DNA of 64,000 bases from Flavobacteriaceae bacterium (GCA_028284005.1 JANQSO010000014.1:111105-175104), one strand, 5' to 3'. Shown: positions 44,465-53,915, numbered from the stretch's first letter. The notes: a model not told the origin generated them from the sequence alone. Translations and numbers: made by a program.

Positions 44465-44507
44465 TCTACATTTGTAGAATTAAAATTTTAATTCTATGTT
44501 TGTAGAA
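44465..44507 (+). promoter_or_regulatory. Two BlaI/MecI-type operators in a nested palindrome
   Basis: Operator 1 is TCTACATTTGTAGA (44465-44478), perfect symmetry. Operator 2 is TTCTATGTTTGTAGAA (44492-44507). Between them AGAATTAAAATTTTAATTCT (44476-44495) is itself a perfect 20-bp palindrome. They match the TACA-N2-TGTA sites of the BlaI family and lie 18 bases before the chosen BlaI start. Confidence 0.7.
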
Positions 44508-44525
44508 CAAAATTTGAATACTGCC

Positions 44526-44891
44526 ATGAAATTATCCAAAACCGAAGAAGAATTAATGAATCATCTGTGGAAGTTAAAAAAAGCTTTCATGAAAGACCTG
44601 ATGGATGCCTATTCGGAACCTAAGCCTGCGTCTACAACCATCGCAACGCTTTTAAAACGAATGCAAGACAAGAAATTTGTGGATTATAAGCAGTCCGGAC
44701 GTTCCAGAGAATATTTCCCTTTGGTGAAAAAGAAGGATTATTTTTCGAAACATGTAAATGGGCTCATCAAGAACTTCTTTAATGACAGTGCTTCTCAATT
44801 TGCCTCTTTTTTTACACAGGAAACCAACTTGACCAAAGAAGAATTGGAAAATTTAAAAGCTATTATCGATAGCGAAATCAAAAAGAAATAG
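44526..44891 (+). CDS. BlaI/MecI/CopY-family repressor
   Basis: 121 residues from the ATG at 44526. The upstream ATG at 44496 lies inside the second operator, so it is unlikely to be used. Winged-helix domain MKLSKTEEELMNHLWKLKKAFMKDLMDAY ... STTIATLLKRMQDKKFVDYKQSGRSREYFPLV, then a dimerisation helix region (HVNGLIKNFFNDSASQFASFFTQ). It represses its own operon until the BlaR1-like protease responds. Followed 2 bases later by the BlaR1-like gene. The inducing signal is not known and need not be a beta-lactam. Confidence 0.9.
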   Translation: MKLSKTEEELMNHLWKLKKAFMKDLMDAYSEPKPASTTIATLLKRMQDKKFVDYKQSGRSREYFPLVKKKDYFSKHVNGLIKNFFNDSASQFASFFTQETNLTKEELENLKAIIDSEIKKK

Positions 44892-44893
44892 TT

Positions 44894-46375
44894 ATGGAGA
44901 TCTATATATTAAAATCCGGGGCATGTATGGCTGTATTTTATCTTTTTTACAAGCTATTTTTAGAAAAGACCACAATGCATGCTTTCAAACGGTTTTATTT
45001 AATAGGGGCTTTGCTGGTTGGGTTAACAATTCCATTAATAACCTTTACTACATACATAGAGGCTTCAGACATCGTTAATTCCATCATCACTACAAGTGCT
45101 TCGGAAACGGACCTTTCTCAAACAAGTACTTTTTTGGAATATCTTCCCTGGATCTTGTGGAGTGTGTATATCGCAGGCGCGCTGTTTTTCAGCCTAAGGT
45201 TTGGGAGAAATCTTATGGGATTATTATTTAAGATCAAACAAAATCAGAAGTTAAGACTTCATACTTTTATCAATGTTCTGCTAAATGATTCCGTAAGTCC
45301 TCATACTTTTTTCAATTATATCTTTTTGAACAAGCAAAAATTTGAAGCTCGGGAGATCCCGGAGGAAATATTGCTTCATGAACAAGCTCATGCAAGGCAA
45401 AAACACAGTATGGATATACTGTTCATTGAAATACTTCAAGTTGTGTTTTGGTTCAACCCATTTATATACCTTATTAAACATTCTATAAAATTAAATCACG
45501 AATTTCTGGCAGACAGAGCCGTCCTTAATAAAGGAGTTGCTACTGCCAATTATCAAAATCTCTTACTGGCATTCTCATCAAATGTCAAAGAAAACAACCT
45601 GGCTAATGCCATTAATTATTCATTCATCAAAAAACGATTTACAGTTATGAAAACACAAACATCTAAAAAGGCCTTTTGGCTGCGAAGTTTATTATTGTTG
45701 CCTTTGTTAGCTTTTCTGCTTTTCAGCTTTAGTACAACTCAACAAATTGAAATTGAGAACCCGGCTGCAGAAGACGTTCAAACAAGTGCATCACGGGAAG
45801 AAATGGCCGAGTATACCAAATTGGCAAAAAAGTATAATGCTCAAGAAGACGGAAATAGATACATCCTTGAAAAAGAGGTGGAACGCCTCAAATTCATTTA
45901 TAAAAAAATGTCTTCAAAGCAACGTGCAAATGCAGAGCCTTTTCCACACTTTCCACCTCCACCAAATCCTCCAACTCCTATTGTTGATATACCGGAAGAG
46001 GTAGTTGTAGAAGAACCCCCCCTGGAAGTAGTTGTGGATGAAATTCCCTTTAAAGAACCGGACCCTCAAAGAGTCCCTAATACTAAAAGGGTTCCGGACG
46101 TCGGTAATGCTCCAAAAGTGATCAAAGGGATAAACGATGTGGATAGCAATATCCCTCCACCTCCTCCGCCACCTGTGCCGGAAGACCCTATAGATCACAT
46201 TATTAGTATGGCAAAAAAGAATGCGACCTTTTACTTTGAAGAAAAAAAAATATCTTCCGACAAAGCGATCTCAATTATCAAAAAGAATAAGCGGTTGAAC
46301 ATTCAAACCAAAAGGATCAACTCTAAGAATCCGATAGTAAAGATTTCTAAGTATGGAATAACGATAGACGACTAA
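44894..46375 (+). CDS. BlaR1-like M56 zinc metallopeptidase, membrane sensor
   Basis: 493 residues. About four membrane helices (6-22, 34-50, 85-105 and about 265-280). The M56 peptidase domain has HExxH at residues 162-166 (LLHEQAHARQKHSMD) and a later Glu in HEFLADRAVLNKG. There is a C-terminal periplasmic region with a Pro-rich stretch (PFPHFPPPPNPPTP; SNIPPPPPPPVPEDP) instead of a penicillin-binding sensor domain. The peptidase should cleave the BlaI partner. The sensor part lacks a beta-lactamase fold, so the stimulus is something else, perhaps envelope stress or a TonB-related signal. Ends 16 bases before a strong terminator. Confidence 0.85.
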   Translation: MEIYILKSGACMAVFYLFYKLFLEKTTMHAFKRFYLIGALLVGLTIPLITFTTYIEASDIVNSIITTSASETDLSQTSTFLEYLPWILWSVYIAGALFFSLRFGRNLMGLLFKIKQNQKLRLHTFINVLLNDSVSPHTFFNYIFLNKQKFEAREIPEEILLHEQAHARQKHSMDILFIEILQVVFWFNPFIYLIKHSIKLNHEFLADRAVLNKGVATANYQNLLLAFSSNVKENNLANAINYSFIKKRFTVMKTQTSKKAFWLRSLLLLPLLAFLLFSFSTTQQIEIENPAAEDVQTSASREEMAEYTKLAKKYNAQEDGNRYILEKEVERLKFIYKKMSSKQRANAEPFPHFPPPPNPPTPIVDIPEEVVVEEPPLEVVVDEIPFKEPDPQRVPNTKRVPDVGNAPKVIKGINDVDSNIPPPPPPPVPEDPIDHIISMAKKNATFYFEEKKISSDKAISIIKKNKRLNIQTKRINSKNPIVKISKYGITIDD

Positions 46376-46390
46376 AAGTTCCAAAATCCA

Positions 46391-46418
46391 AAAGCTCCGA
46401 TGTTTCGGAGCTTTTTTT
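46391..46418 (+). terminator. Intrinsic terminator of the BlaI-BlaR1 operon
   Basis: AAAGCTCCGA and TCGGAGCTTT form a 10-bp stem with loop tgtt, followed by a run of seven T from 46412. It starts 16 bases after the BlaR1-like stop codon. Confidence 0.85.
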
Positions 46419-46478
46419 ATGTAACATTCTCCTACTATTTGCGTTATATAATCTCATCAATCGCTAAATCTTCCATTT

Positions 46479-47579
46479 ATGTTACAACGCTTTTTTATTT
46501 TTTGTTCCGGGGCCGATACCGATATTCTAGAGGATTGCTCCGCAGGAGAACGCACTAAATATGCAGGGATCGGGGCTACAGTATTTTTTACAGCTGTAAT
46601 GGCAACCATAGCTTCCGCCTATGCTCTCTATACGGTTTTTGATAACTATGCAACCGCTATCTTCTTTGGGCTTATTTGGGGTATGCTTATTTTTAACCTG
46701 GATCGTTTTATTGTATCCACTATCAAAAAACGGGACAATTTTTTTGATGAATTTTTGCAGGCCACTCCACGGATCGCTTTAGCGGTAATAATTGCTATTG
46801 TAATTGCAAAACCCCTCGAATTAAAGATCTTTGAGAAAGAAATCAACCAGGTTTTACTCGAAGAAAAAAACGAAATGACACTTGCCAATAAAGATCAATT
46901 GGCACTGCAATACACTCCAACAGTTGAGGCTTTAACTTCGGATATAGAATCTCTGAAAAAAGAGATAACCGATAAGGAAACTGAAGTTAATGCACTTTAT
47001 GAAACCTATATTGCAGAAGCTGAAGGCCGAAAAGGAACGGAGATCATTGGAAAGGGGCCGGTATATCAGGAAAAGAGAGACAAACATGATGCAGAACTGG
47101 CCGCATTACAGGAATTACGAACTACCAATACCAATAAAATTGCTGCTATCGAAGCTCAAATTGCAACACTCGCTACCGAATATCAGGCGAAAATTACTGA
47201 AACGCAACCGGTTATTGACGGTTTCGATGGGTTGATGGCCCGGGTGAATGCACTGAATAAATTGCCATGGCTTCCATCATTTTTTATTTTTCTGCTATTT
47301 CTTGCTATTGAAACATCACCAATTATTGCAAAACTATTATCTCCCAAAGGCGCGTATGACCTTAAGCTCGAAGAACAGGAAAGTGCTGTTTCATCCTGGG
47401 TTGTACAACAAAAAGGCCAGCGTGACATCTTAGTAACTACCGATCGTGATGTAAATAATCGCGTATATGCAGATATAGCCGAAGAACAAGAGTTATATGA
47501 CTACAAACGCAAGAAAGCCCGTGAACTAATGCAGATGCAGGCAGATGCCTTTTATAAAAAGCAGAAAAGTATTTTATAG
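46479..47579 (+). CDS. DUF4407 membrane protein
   Basis: 366 residues. N-terminal cytoplasmic stub (FFIFCSGADTDILEDCSAGERTKYAGIG), three helices (about 28-48, 56-72, 88-108), a long coiled-coil domain (about 120-245, ITDKETEVNALYETYIAEAEG...), another helix (about 258-275), and a C-terminal charged helix. DUF4407 architecture and the LIWGMLIFNLDRFIVSTIKK string are diagnostic. Function unknown. The coiled coil may organise membrane complexes. It stands between the BlaR terminator and the fusion enzyme gene. Confidence 0.8.
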   Translation: MLQRFFIFCSGADTDILEDCSAGERTKYAGIGATVFFTAVMATIASAYALYTVFDNYATAIFFGLIWGMLIFNLDRFIVSTIKKRDNFFDEFLQATPRIALAVIIAIVIAKPLELKIFEKEINQVLLEEKNEMTLANKDQLALQYTPTVEALTSDIESLKKEITDKETEVNALYETYIAEAEGRKGTEIIGKGPVYQEKRDKHDAELAALQELRTTNTNKIAAIEAQIATLATEYQAKITETQPVIDGFDGLMARVNALNKLPWLPSFFIFLLFLAIETSPIIAKLLSPKGAYDLKLEEQESAVSSWVVQQKGQRDILVTTDRDVNNRVYADIAEEQELYDYKRKKARELMQMQADAFYKKQKSIL

Positions 47580-47633
47580 GTAGTTCAAACTAGCTTTTTT
47601 TACTAATATTGTTAGCCTATTAGTACAACTTCA

Positions 47634-50600
47634 ATGGCTGGCAATACCACTTTGGAAAAGGTTTCGGAAATAGCTTTCACGTTATTCAACATTGAAGCAC
47701 GTGTATCTCAACTTCCGGGGGATACAGATGAAAATTTTATGCTGGAAACTGCAAACGGCAAAAAATATATCCTGAAAATTTCACTTCCTGAAGAAGACCC
47801 TGGCTACCTTGATTTTCAAAATGAGATTCTAAAGCATATTGCTACCAAAAAAACTGGCCTTTCCCTGCCTCGCATTATCGCTAATACCGAAGGTGAGTTC
47901 TTAAGTACAATTACTTCAGAAGAAGGAAAAAAAAGAAAAGTACGCCTGCTAAGTTGGGTGGAAGGCAGGTTATGGGCAAAAGTGAACCCGAAAAATAAAG
48001 CATTACGTGCCAGTTTGGGTGAACAAAGCGGAAAACTGACTTTAGCATTACAAGATTTCGATCATTCCAAAGCACACCGTGAATTTGATTGGAACTTAGC
48101 AAATGCACATTGGACCTTTCAGCATTTAGATCGCTTTCAAGGGAAAGAAAAAGAGATCGTCGCTTATTTTCAGCAGCGGTTTTCGGAGATCAGGAACATC
48201 TATCAAAAGCTTCCTAAAAGTGTAGTTCACAACGATATAAACGATTACAATATCCTCGTTTCCGAAGATTTACAACATCCTGTGGTAACAGGTATAATTG
48301 ATTTTGGTGATGCCGCCTACACCCAAACCATAAATGATCTTGCTATCGTCCTGGCATATGCCATCATGGATGTCCCAGATCCGCTTCAAGCTGCTACGGA
48401 AATAATAAAAGGCTATAATAGCACCTTCACTTTTTCCGATAAAGAACTTGAATGTCTGTATGCCCTGATTGGAATGCGTTTAATTACTTCGGTAACCAAA
48501 TCTTCCATTCGTAAAGAAGAAGATCCTACAAATAAATATCACGTTATTAGCGAAAGGCCGGCGTGGCACTTATTGGAAAAATGGTTTGCCATTAATGAAG
48601 AATTCGCATATTTCAGTTTTAGAAATAGTTGTGGATATCATGCCCACCCCAATGAAGATACTTTTAAAAGCTGGACTGAAAAACAACAACTCATTTTTTC
48701 AGATTTATTTCCTACTGAAGAAAAAGAAGAAATTCAATTACTTGACCTGAAGGTTTCCAGTACATGGATGGGCAGCCAAACAGAGTTTAATGATCTGGAA
48801 TTATTTCAGTTCAAAATTGATCAGCTTCAAAAAGAACATCCAAAAAAATTGATAGCCGGAGGATATTGCGAACCTCGTCCACTATATACATCAACCGCCT
48901 ACGAAAGACAAGGAAATAACGGTCCGGAAAGCCGGACAATCCATTTGGGTATCGATTTTTGGTTACCTGCCGGAACTCCCGTACACGCTCTATTTGACGC
49001 TGAAATATATACCGCTGTCAATGATGCCGGGTATAAGGAATATGGAGGACTCGTTATTTTGAAACATTATGAGGACAACATCACTTTTTATACCCTCCAC
49101 GGGCACCTTTCTGTAGAAAGCGCAGCTAAGTTCAACGTTGGCGATCCCATAAAAAAAGGGGATTGTATTGGTTATCTGGGAACCCCGAAAGAAAATGGAG
49201 AATGGGTACCACATTTGCATTTTCAGCTTATGTTGTCAATGTTAGATTACACAAATGACTTCCCGGGGGTTACTTACGTTAATGAATTACCTGTTTGGAG
49301 AAGTATATGTCCGGACCCCAATATACTTTTCAAAAATAAAAACTTAGTTACTCAGTATTCAAAGGCCAAAGAAGACCTTCTTACCTTCAGAAAAAAACAT
49401 TTGGGAAAAAGTATGAGTTTGTCATACGATTCCCCGTTGCATATTGTGAGAGGCGAAGGAGCTTATTTGCTAGATTCTTTAGGGCAAAAATACCTGGATA
49501 CAGTGAACAATGTAGCTCATGTAGGCCATGAGCATCCCAGGGTAGTTGCAGCCGGACAGAGGCAAATGGCATTACTTAACACAAATACGCGTTATCTTCA
49601 TGAAGAGATCATTACCTATACAGATGCCATACTGAAAAGACTTCCTAAAGAGCTTTCTGTATTACATATAGTCAATTCGGGAAGTGAAGCTAATGAACTT
49701 GCCATTAGAATGGCAAAGGCGTTCACAGGAGAAAAAGATATGCTCGCTATTGAAGTGGGATATCACGGAAATACAAATGCTGTTATCGATGTAAGTTCTT
49801 ATAAGTTTGATGGCAAAGGCGGTAAAGGAAAGCCTGAAACTACACATATCTTACCGTTACCTGACCCCTTTCGCGGAAAATACGAAGGGAGTGCCGACGG
49901 AACTAAATATGCCATACATGCCAAAGAATTAATCGATTCTGTTAAAGCAAAAGGGAAAAATATTGCCGGATTTATTGGTGAAATGATGATAAGTTGTGGA
50001 GGCCAGATCGTACCGCCAGCCAATTATTATAAGGAGGTATATAAACACGTTCGAAATTCCGGAGGTGTATGTATTGCCGATGAAGTACAAACCGGCTTTG
50101 GGCGTATGGGAAAATCCTTTTGGGCGTTTGAATTATTTGATGTTACTCCGGACATAGTTACTATGGGAAAACCTGCCGGAAATGGGCACCCCCTTGCCCT
50201 GGTAGCCTGCACCCCGCAGATCGCCGAAAAATTTGCAAACGGAATGGAATTCTTTAACACCTTTGGTGGTAATCCGGTTTCCTGTGCCATTGGCCGTACT
50301 GTTCTGGAAATTATTGAAGAGGAAAAATTGCAACAGAACGCCCTGGAAGTTGGAAGTTTTTTGAAAACTCAATTAGAAGAACTTCAAAGAATATTTCCAA
50401 TTGTAGGTGATGTCCGCGGAGAAGGATTGTTTTTGGGCTTTGAATTAACTGATGTTGAAAAAAATCCTTTACCGGAACATGCTGCTTATCTTGCCAATAG
50501 AATGAAGGCTTTCAAGATCTTGATGAGTACCGATGGCCCCGATCATAATGTATTAAAAATTAAACCTCCAATGGTCTTTAGTATGGAGAATGCAAAAGAA

Positions 50601-50660
50601 CTTATCTTTAGATTGAAAATGGTTTTTGCCGAAGACTTTATGAAACACTATTGGTTATGA
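47634..50660 (+). CDS. Triple fusion: APH-like kinase, M23 peptidase-like domain, class III aminotransferase/phospho-lyase
   Basis: 1008 residues. (1) Aminoglycoside-phosphotransferase-like kinase about 10-320, with VVHNDINDYNILV (catalytic Asp201) and GIIDFGDAAYTQ. (2) An M23/LytM-like domain about 400-560 with His437, Asp441 and the HxH at 527-529. (3) A class III PLP aminotransferase about 590-1008 (NSGSEANELAIRMAK, ADEVQTGFGRMG, Lys846 in TMGKPAGNGHP). Human HYKK and PHYKPL/ETNPPL act as separate kinase and phospho-lyase on hydroxylysine or ethanolamine; this protein could do both steps. No signal peptide, so the M23 part is probably a binding domain or misnomer. A 4-hydroxyproline operon follows nearby. 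Confidence 0.8.
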   Translation: MAGNTTLEKVSEIAFTLFNIEARVSQLPGDTDENFMLETANGKKYILKISLPEEDPGYLDFQNEILKHIATKKTGLSLPRIIANTEGEFLSTITSEEGKKRKVRLLSWVEGRLWAKVNPKNKALRASLGEQSGKLTLALQDFDHSKAHREFDWNLANAHWTFQHLDRFQGKEKEIVAYFQQRFSEIRNIYQKLPKSVVHNDINDYNILVSEDLQHPVVTGIIDFGDAAYTQTINDLAIVLAYAIMDVPDPLQAATEIIKGYNSTFTFSDKELECLYALIGMRLITSVTKSSIRKEEDPTNKYHVISERPAWHLLEKWFAINEEFAYFSFRNSCGYHAHPNEDTFKSWTEKQQLIFSDLFPTEEKEEIQLLDLKVSSTWMGSQTEFNDLELFQFKIDQLQKEHPKKLIAGGYCEPRPLYTSTAYERQGNNGPESRTIHLGIDFWLPAGTPVHALFDAEIYTAVNDAGYKEYGGLVILKHYEDNITFYTLHGHLSVESAAKFNVGDPIKKGDCIGYLGTPKENGEWVPHLHFQLMLSMLDYTNDFPGVTYVNELPVWRSICPDPNILFKNKNLVTQYSKAKEDLLTFRKKHLGKSMSLSYDSPLHIVRGEGAYLLDSLGQKYLDTVNNVAHVGHEHPRVVAAGQRQMALLNTNTRYLHEEIITYTDAILKRLPKELSVLHIVNSGSEANELAIRMAKAFTGEKDMLAIEVGYHGNTNAVIDVSSYKFDGKGGKGKPETTHILPLPDPFRGKYEGSADGTKYAIHAKELIDSVKAKGKNIAGFIGEMMISCGGQIVPPANYYKEVYKHVRNSGGVCIADEVQTGFGRMGKSFWAFELFDVTPDIVTMGKPAGNGHPLALVACTPQIAEKFANGMEFFNTFGGNPVSCAIGRTVLEIIEEEKLQQNALEVGSFLKTQLEELQRIFPIVGDVRGEGLFLGFELTDVEKNPLPEHAAYLANRMKAFKILMSTDGPDHNVLKIKPPMVFSMENAKELIFRLKMVFAEDFMKHYWL

Positions 50661-51088
50661 AAAAAATACTCTTATTATTCTGCCTTACCGCATCCATGGG
50701 CTGTCTGGCGCAAACTACAGAAACTGAAGATAAGGAAGCTATTCTTTCCGTAATGAAAATGCAGGAAGAAGCCTGGTCCAATAATGACCTGGAAGGTTTT
50801 ATGCAAGGCTACTGGAAAAGTGATTCTCTAAAGTTCTATGGTAGAAACGGGCTTACTAAAGGTTGGCAGCAAACTTTAGGCAATTATAAAAAGGGATACC
50901 CTACAAAAGAACATTCCGGTACATTGACATTCAAGGTCAATGATATTTCAAAAATAGACGATGACAGTTATTGGGTGATGGGCGAGTATTTCCTGAAACG
51001 AAGTGTTGGAGATGCTAACGGTGTATTCCTAATTATCTTTAAAAAGATCAATGGTGAATGGAAGATCGTGGCAGATATGTCCTGCTAA
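50657..51088 (+). CDS. Exported SnoaL/DUF4440-like protein
   Basis: 143 residues from the ATG at 50657, which overlaps the fusion gene's stop (ATGA); an in-frame TTG at 50651 is less likely. Signal peptide MKKILLLFCLTASMGCLAQ. The domain EAILSVMKMQEEAWSNNDLEGFMQGYWKSDSLKFYG ... VFLIIFKKINGEWKIVADMSC is characteristic of DUF4440/NTF2-like proteins. Coupled translationally to the fusion enzyme, but it is exported, so a direct role in the cytoplasmic pathway is doubtful. No catalytic residues can be named. Confidence 0.75.
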   Translation: MKKILLLFCLTASMGCLAQTTETEDKEAILSVMKMQEEAWSNNDLEGFMQGYWKSDSLKFYGRNGLTKGWQQTLGNYKKGYPTKEHSGTLTFKVNDISKIDDDSYWVMGEYFLKRSVGDANGVFLIIFKKINGEWKIVADMSC

Positions 51089-51103
51089 TATATATTAAAA
51101 AAC

Positions 51104-51577
51104 ATGGAATATATCGTAAGAAAAGCTACGTTAGGTGACCTGCCAATTCTATTGAAATTTGAGCAGGGGCTCATAAATGCAGAGCGTCCAATGGATCCAA
51201 CCATAAAAGACGGAAAGATTAGCTATTATGATATTTCCATCTTGATCAAAGAAGAAAACTCTGAAGTTTTCGTAGTGGAAATGGAGGGTGAAATCGTTGC
51301 TTCGGGTTATGCAAAGATCAAGGACGACAGGCCTTATTTGAAACATAAAAAGCAAGGATATCTTGGCTTTATGTTCGTTCCGGAAGAACATAGAGGAAAG
51401 GGGCTTAATAAGTTAATACTGGACGCATTGTTAAAATGGTGTAAAGCCAAAGGAATCTTTGAAATAAGGCTCGATGTTTATGATGTAAATATCCCGGCAA
51501 TAAACGCCTACCGAAAAGCAGGTTTTGAAAAGCATATGATCAATATGCGTTTAAATATTGAAGATCTGGACCTCTAG
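51104..51577 (+). CDS. GNAT-family N-acetyltransferase
   Basis: 157 residues, a full single GNAT domain: VRKATLGDLPILLKFEQG at the start, the acetyl-CoA pyrophosphate loop in FVPEEHRGKGLNKLILDALLKW (RGKG with V-x-E-E before it), and IRLDVYDVNIPAINAYRKAGFEKH at the end. Substrate unknown. It follows the DUF4440-like gene by 15 bases on the same strand, probably at the end of the fusion-enzyme transcript, and converges with the D-hydroxyproline oxidase gene (2 bases apart). Confidence 0.85.
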   Translation: MEYIVRKATLGDLPILLKFEQGLINAERPMDPTIKDGKISYYDISILIKEENSEVFVVEMEGEIVASGYAKIKDDRPYLKHKKQGYLGFMFVPEEHRGKGLNKLILDALLKWCKAKGIFEIRLDVYDVNIPAINAYRKAGFEKHMINMRLNIEDLDL

Positions 51578-51579
51578 TA

Positions 51580-52827
51580 TTAGAATTTTCTATCCGGATG
51601 AAAAAGCCTTAGGTCCAGGGATCGTTTCTTATCCGAAATTATTTCAGAAACCAATTTACCGGTAGCAGGTCCTAAACTCCACCCCATCATTGCATGGCCG
51701 GTAGCAATGGTTAAATTCTTATACTTTTCAGTTTTACCAATATATGGTAATCCATCAGGAGAACAAGGCCTTAAACCACAAGCCGCAGTATCGATCTCCT
51801 TTTGCTCAACCTTAAAACCATTGTAATAATTTGAAGCAGCTCTTGCAATAGCTTTTACTCTCACCGGGTCTATTTCATGGTTAATCCCTCCTATTTCCAT
51901 AGTTCCTGCAAACCGTGTAAATCCGTTCATAGGTGTCACTGCTACTTTTGCTTCTACCAAAATGGCCGGTGTTCGTATTCCTGTATGCCTGGCTACATTT
52001 ATACTATACCCCTTCCCTGCCTGAACTGCTATTTTAACACCCAATTTTTTAGTTAATAACGGGCTCCAGGAACCAGCTGCCACTACAATTTCATCTGCAC
52101 TTAATGTTTGGTTTGAAGTTTTGACCTTCGTGATCTTTCCTTCTGAAACCAATAGATCATCTACAGATTCATTTGTATAAAATTTGACATCCTTCTCCTT
52201 TAAATAGGAAAGCATCTCTGTCATAAACTCTCCAGGGGTCATATGCGCATCACTGTCATAATAAACAGCCCCTTTTATATTCAAATCCATAGCAGGCTCG
52301 TACGCTTTCACTTCCTCTTTGGTAAGATGCTTTACATCTAATCCTTCAGCAATAGCACGTTGCCCTGTTCTCCATTCTTCTTCCCCTGCTTTTTCAGTTT
52401 GATAAAACATCAGCAATCCTTTACGCTCCAGGTGAAAATCAAATTCATTGGAAACTTTTATTTCCTGATATAGTTCTCTTCCCAAAAGGTTGATATCTAT
52501 TATTGCCGGAATTACCTTATCTACTTTTGAAGCTTTTGCCGATCTTTTAAACGCCCAGGACCATTCTAAAAACTCTCTGTTTAATCTAGGTTTTACATAA
52601 AATGGACTTGCCGGATTGAGCATCCATTTAAGCCCTTTGGTTATCATTCCGGGAGCGGATAAAGGGATAAAATGACTTGGGGTAATGTATCCCGCATTTA
52701 TAAAGGAAGCTCCCTGAGAGATGTCAGATTTATCAATAACCGTAACCTTATGGCCTTCTTTCTCAAGATAATATGCGGTACATAAACCTATGACTCCTCC
52801 ACCAATAATGATTACTTCTTTACCCAT
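51580..52827 (-). CDS. FAD-dependent D-amino acid oxidase/dehydrogenase, likely cis-4-hydroxy-D-proline oxidase
   Basis: 415 residues, DadA-like: FAD motif VIIIGGGVIGLCTAYYLEKEGHKVTVIDK at the N-terminus, GASFINAGYITPSHFIPLSAPG, YDSDAHMTPGEF and the C-terminal CGLRPCSPDGLPYIG...ATGHAMMGWSLGPATGKLVSE. In bacterial trans-4-hydroxyproline pathways this family oxidises the epimerised cis-4-hydroxy-D-proline to 1-pyrroline-4-hydroxy-2-carboxylate. It lies 1 base after the 4-hydroxyproline epimerase gene, so the assignment rests on neighbours as well as family. A general D-amino acid role is the alternative. Confidence 0.8.
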   Translation of the reverse strand: MGKEVIIIGGGVIGLCTAYYLEKEGHKVTVIDKSDISQGASFINAGYITPSHFIPLSAPGMITKGLKWMLNPASPFYVKPRLNREFLEWSWAFKRSAKASKVDKVIPAIIDINLLGRELYQEIKVSNEFDFHLERKGLLMFYQTEKAGEEEWRTGQRAIAEGLDVKHLTKEEVKAYEPAMDLNIKGAVYYDSDAHMTPGEFMTEMLSYLKEKDVKFYTNESVDDLLVSEGKITKVKTSNQTLSADEIVVAAGSWSPLLTKKLGVKIAVQAGKGYSINVARHTGIRTPAILVEAKVAVTPMNGFTRFAGTMEIGGINHEIDPVRVKAIARAASNYYNGFKVEQKEIDTAACGLRPCSPDGLPYIGKTEKYKNLTIATGHAMMGWSLGPATGKLVSEIISDKKRSLDLRLFHPDRKF

Positions 52828-52828
52828 A

Positions 52829-53839
52829 TCATATTACTTGAAACCCATGTGCATAAGGATCATCTTCATCATCGATTATGATGGTGTTATATCCATAGAC
52901 TTTTGCCCAGCCCTGTATACTTGGCACAATAGCTATTTTACCGTCTAATGTAGTTTCTTCCTCAATACAACCAATGAATTTACTTCCAATAAAGCTTTCG
53001 TGTACAAATTGTTCTCCTTTTTTTAATTTTCCCCGGGCATGTAATTGTGCCATTCTAGCAGATGTTCCTGTTCCGCAAGGACTTCTATCTATAGCTTTAT
53101 CTCCATAGAATACAGCATTGCGCCCTGATGATGTGGAGTCAATAGGATTTCCGGTCCAAAGCATATGTGTAACGTCTCTAATGGTAGTATTTTCAGGATG
53201 AATGAATAATTCAGGATACTTTTTGTTGATCTGGTCTCGAACTGCCTGCGAATATTGAATGATCTTACTAGCCGTAAAATTGTGCACCCCGGAAAAGTTT
53301 TGCTGTGGATCCACAATGGCATAGTAGTTTCCTCCGTAAGCAACATCAAAAATTAGTACTCCTAATTCCGGGCAATCAACCGTTAGGCCTTCTGCAGCCA
53401 AAAAACTTTTCACATTGGTCAATTTCACCCAATCCACTTTTTTCCCGGTTTGTTGATATTCTATGTGTACCAGACCGGCAGGAGTTTCCATATTGATCTT
53501 TCCGGGAATCTTTGGGACTACCAGTCCTTCTTCAATTACGATGGTAATGGTTCCTATGGTTCCATGTCCACACATTGGCAGGCAACCTGAAGTTTCAATA
53601 AATAAAACAGCAAAATCGTTTTCAGAGTCATGTGGCGGAAACAGAATACTTCCACTCATCATATCATGGCCGCGAGGTTCAAACATCAACCCTTTTCTAA
53701 TCCAATCATAATCTTTTAAAAAGTGTTGACGCTTTTCACTCATAGTTGCTCCCTTTAAAGTTGGAGCTCCTTCTTTGATAACTCTAACCGGGTTTCCACA
53801 GGTATGTGCATCAATACATTTAAAGATAGTTTTACTCAT
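52829..53839 (-). CDS. 4-hydroxyproline 2-epimerase (proline racemase family)
   Basis: 336 residues from the ATG at 53839; a TTG five codons upstream is in frame. Both catalytic cysteines of the epimerase type are present: Cys90 in GCLPMCGHGTIG and Cys255 in DRSPCGTGTSARM. Enzymes with Thr in place of the second Cys are 3-hydroxyproline dehydratases, so this one fits the epimerase that turns trans-4-hydroxy-L-proline into cis-4-hydroxy-D-proline. Third last of the minus-strand hydroxyproline operon, with the matching oxidase directly behind it. Cytoplasmic. Confidence 0.88.
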   Translation of the reverse strand: MSKTIFKCIDAHTCGNPVRVIKEGAPTLKGATMSEKRQHFLKDYDWIRKGLMFEPRGHDMMSGSILFPPHDSENDFAVLFIETSGCLPMCGHGTIGTITIVIEEGLVVPKIPGKINMETPAGLVHIEYQQTGKKVDWVKLTNVKSFLAAEGLTVDCPELGVLIFDVAYGGNYYAIVDPQQNFSGVHNFTASKIIQYSQAVRDQINKKYPELFIHPENTTIRDVTHMLWTGNPIDSTSSGRNAVFYGDKAIDRSPCGTGTSARMAQLHARGKLKKGEQFVHESFIGSKFIGCIEEETTLDGKIAIVPSIQGWAKVYGYNTIIIDDEDDPYAHGFQVI

Positions 53840-53915
53840 TTCTGTTTTTTTCAATAAAACTATATATACAGTTTTTTTAAATCATGGACTGTGTTAAAAA
53901 AATTCACAGCTGTTT

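Noticed and set aside
44496..44525. Upstream ATG for BlaI
   Set aside because: The codon lies inside operator 2, and the winged-helix domain begins exactly at the later ATG.
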